Of a stretch of DNA of 64,000 bases, positions 61,640 to 64,000 are shown piece after piece. The stretch comes from Eucalyptus grandis (Eukaryota > Streptophyta > Magnoliopsida > Myrtales > Myrtaceae), in contig NC_052621.1 of NCBI RefSeq assembly GCF_016545825.1, forward strand, positions 24,702,940 through 24,766,939, in the 5' to 3' direction. The notes under the pieces are model-generated. The model made no database searches and was not told where the DNA came from. It saw only the letters and a list, made by a program, of their open reading frames with translations. How positions within the stretch are numbered: position 1 is the stretch's first letter; every line of letters starts with the position of its first letter. Both the position numbers and the translations under genes were made by a program.

Positions 61640-61850
61640 GATTATGCCTAATTGAGGAGATTCTTAATATCTTCTTTTGATTGTGCATATGTTGATTAAT
61701 ATGTTAATAGGCTCATGTACCATTCATTATGCAACATAAAATATACAGAAATTATTCAATTCTTTTTTCCACTTTATTCTTGTCTTCTATACTCTCGACA
61801 ATTAGCCAAGTCAAGTGCCGCTAGATGTATTATTGTCCCCAGAATGAACT
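61640..61850 (+). promoter_or_regulatory. Sequence related to the first LRR kinase's upstream region
   Basis: The words TTCTTAATATCTTC.TTTGATTGT, TTGATTAATATGTTA and AAAATATA.AGAAATTA.TCAATTC follow one another as in 49460-49600 just upstream of the first kinase. Here the block lies 1.3 kb from the second kinase's ATG, with repeat unit B in between. It is a candidate ancestral promoter separated from its gene. Confidence 0.45.
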
Positions 61851-61934
61851 TAATATCTGAATTTATCAATTGACTTCCATCTTCTTATGGCCTCTTCAGG
61901 GTCCCTATCGTCATGACGAAGTTGGCTATTAATT

Positions 61935-63118
61935 ATAAGATAGTTACATGAATAGTTCGTACTCAAATACGTTATAATAGTGTCTCGTATCACTCTATAA
62001 ATGAAATTTCTGAATTGATTTTTGCATCCCAAATCTATCTTGAGATAGGGATCAATATCTCTGACACGGTGACTCCCCACAATAGGATGATCGTCATTGG
62101 GAATTATGATATCTTGAGATCCGCCTTTTTGATTTAGGCATATTGGGTATCATTGAAAATCTCATAATGAGTATAACCCAAATTCAGGCTCAACTTTGAT
62201 CAAACTTTAGATAAAAAGATTAGACGTCTACGCTTCTCTTCTTTATCATTCTTGAAAAAATTTCCTTTCGCTCCTCTATATTAGGCACAATCATAGCTAA
62301 GTTTCAAAATTGAATCATTGAAAACTTGCTCATTACTTTGAACTTGGTCCAATGTCCATTTCCTTCCACAGCGCCACGAGCTTTAGCCTTTCACATGGAA
62401 AAATTGTCTAATCAATTTATGAGCTCGTTGATTGACAATCATCGTCAATCATTGATGGACAATGATCGCGGTCCGTTCGATTGTCTTAGTTGATGTCAAA
62501 CGTCCAATTGGGCTTGATAACTTTGCCACCGTTTAACCCACGGCAGGTTATGCTAACACCGTCCTATGAGGATTAGGTTTTCTCATTGCCGTGAGAAAAG
62601 GATGGAGCTCAAACACTGCATAAAGGATTCCAACTAAGCTGTACAAAGTCTAAGATTCCAACAGGTTGAATTTACATTTTTCTTTAGGGGGTCTAATGTT
62701 ATTAAATTCAAAGGTGTTATTTCCTACTATTGGTTAGGAAACTAAGATTTAACTTAGGCTCCCTAAAAAATAAATGATCTAAAAATATTTTTCTAAAAAT
62801 TTAACAAAGATAAATGAATGAAAAATAGGCTATGCATCAAATTTGAACAGTATTGTCCAAAAAATATTGTCAAATTAGATTTAACTTAGGCTCCATTTGT
62901 TTCGTAAAAAATAAATGATCTAAAAAATATTTTTCTAAAAATGATCGCTTATATTGTTCACAAAGATAAATGAATGAAAAATATTTTTAGAAATTGCCTA
63001 TGCATCAAATTAGATTTTGGTTGTCACGAACAGTATTGTCCAAAGTTAAGCTAATTTGAACAAAAGTCTAGTTTTTGGTGGACTCTTTGGATGCACTGGA
63101 TTTAAACGGTCAATCTAA
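61935..63118. repeat. Large repeat unit B upstream of the second LRR kinase
   Basis: Same order of landmarks as unit A (see 59065-60900), without the 290-bp insertion and with one copy of the 98-bp subrepeat. It has its own partial tandem duplication: the stretch from TTTAACTTAGGCTCC to GATAAATGAATG occurs at about 62747-62822 (shortened) and about 62880-62980. It ends 69 bp before the kinase ATG. Confidence 0.75.
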
Positions 63119-63187
63119 TGCTTCTGGTTAGAACTTAAGAAGACAATTATCTAGTCTTTCTATTGTCTCTGTCTTAACAGATCAAGT

Positions 63188-64000
63188 ATGGAAGCAACCA
63201 TGCCAAACTTGAGAATGAATTCAGTATTAGCTTTTGTCAGCCTCATTCTCTTCATATATCAAACTCACTCCAACACTTGTATTGCCTATGCTTCCTATCC
63301 TAGAAATGAAATGGACGAGGCGGCATTGCTTGCCTTCAAGGACAAGATGATTGAAGATCCTCGAGGGATCATGAGTTCCTGGAAGGAGTCCGTTAGTCAT
63401 TGCAACTGGTCAAGAGTTTCTTGCAGTCGTCGGCATACGGGAAGAGTCACTGCCCTTGACTTGATGAATCAAAAGCTCATTGGCACAATACCTCCTGACA
63501 TAGGGAATCTCACCTTCTTGAGACGAATTGATCTGAGGGCAAATCGACTTCGAGGCAACATTCCAGAAGAGTTCGGAAGGTTGTTCAGACTGAAAAGGTT
63601 AGTCCTTGGCAACAATGAACTTGAAGGGGAGATACCACGGAATTTGTCATCTTGCATAGATATGCAGTACCTCTGTTTGAACTTTAATCGGCTTAGCGGG
63701 AGGATACCTGATGAGCTTCGGTATTTAGTTGAGAGAAAACTCATTACTTTTGTGGTCGGATGGAACAATCTTACTGGGGGAATTCCAAATTGGTTGGGGA
63801 ATGGATCTTCACTTGTAAACTTAGAGTTGCAACAAAATAACCTAAAAGGTCGAATACCGGCCGAGCTTGGAAGCATCTCAAGATTAGAATTATTACATAT
63901 AGGTTTTAATAAATTAATAGGACGCATCCCTTCTTCTATATACAACCTTACATCACTTCTCTCCCTTGCTGTAAATGGTAACGGCCTACATGGAAAAATC
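63188..64000 (+). CDS. Second LRR receptor-like kinase, amino-terminal part (runs off the window)
   Basis: Open without a stop for 271 codons to the window edge. Starts MEATMPNLRMNS with a hydrophobic signal segment, then DEAALLAFKDKM, SWKESVSHCNWSRVSCSRRH (the paired-cysteine LRR cap, with both cysteines present) and LRRs such as LIGTIPPDIGNLTFL, LRGNIPEEFGRLFRL and LEGEIPRNLSSC. The layout matches the first kinase, so membership of the LRR-XII group is likely, but transmembrane and kinase parts lie outside the window. An internal ATG at codon 5 or 10 could also serve as start. Confidence 0.9.
   Translation, partial: MEATMPNLRMNSVLAFVSLILFIYQTHSNTCIAYASYPRNEMDEAALLAFKDKMIEDPRGIMSSWKESVSHCNWSRVSCSRRHTGRVTALDLMNQKLIGTIPPDIGNLTFLRRIDLRANRLRGNIPEEFGRLFRLKRLVLGNNELEGEIPRNLSSCIDMQYLCLNFNRLSGRIPDELRYLVERKLITFVVGWNNLTGGIPNWLGNGSSLVNLELQQNNLKGRIPAELGSISRLELLHIGFNKLIGRIPSSIYNLTSLLSLAVNGNGLHGKI

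Noticed and set aside
63469..63945. 158-codon minus-strand frame near the window end
   Set aside because: Antisense shadow of the second kinase's LRRs; the plus strand is open from 63188 to the end with signal peptide and LRR motifs.

Overview
The window is nuclear DNA of a flowering plant, almost certainly a eudicot. It has GT-AG introns, AT-rich spacers of several kilobases full of short inverted-repeat transposons, CT/GA microsatellites in leaders, and plant-only gene families. Its gene content and abundant tandem relics would suit a woody rosid, perhaps Myrtales, but that is an impression and not a result.

Layout. 0.3-13.0 kb, minus strand: a 24-exon full-size ABCG (PDR) transporter, orthologous to Arabidopsis ABCG31. 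16.6-18.9 kb, plus strand: a three-exon cis-prenyltransferase, divergent from ABCG31. 22.1-29.2 kb: a decayed segmental copy of this same ABCG31/cis-prenyltransferase locus, consisting of two ABCG31 fragments in opposite orientations followed by the 3' end and downstream flank of the prenyltransferase. 35.0-37.2 kb, plus strand: a five-exon RING E3 ligase of the AIRP2 type. 37.8-39.2 kb, minus strand: an intronless AMT1 ammonium transporter, convergent with the RING gene. 41.6-64 kb: a decayed tandem region of LRR receptor-like kinases (one nearly complete gene, one gene running off the end, one amino-terminal relic, one 3'-flank relic) with two UDP-glycosyltransferase relics. The spacers hold five TIR elements with 3-bp target duplications, a complete non-autonomous hAT-type element, a tRNA-derived SINE inside ABCG31, and several fold-back palindromes.

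Gene condition. AIRP2 and AMT1 are intact. Three other otherwise well-preserved genes each carry exactly one lesion: a homopolymer frameshift in ABCG31 exon 10, a one-base deletion in cis-prenyltransferase exon 1, and a TGA codon in place of a conserved LRR-cap cysteine in the first kinase. In each case the remaining exons, splice sites and catalytic motifs are preserved, so these are either assembly errors or very young mutations.

The genes do not form a pathway. By family knowledge they cover lipid/hormone export (ABCG31), polyprenyl synthesis, ABA-linked ubiquitination, ammonium uptake and non-RD immune-type receptor kinases. No clearly new multi-gene system was found. The most unusual structures are the inverted pair of ABCG31 fragments, which would fold into a hairpin if transcribed, and a group of TIR elements that carry GC-rich cores.
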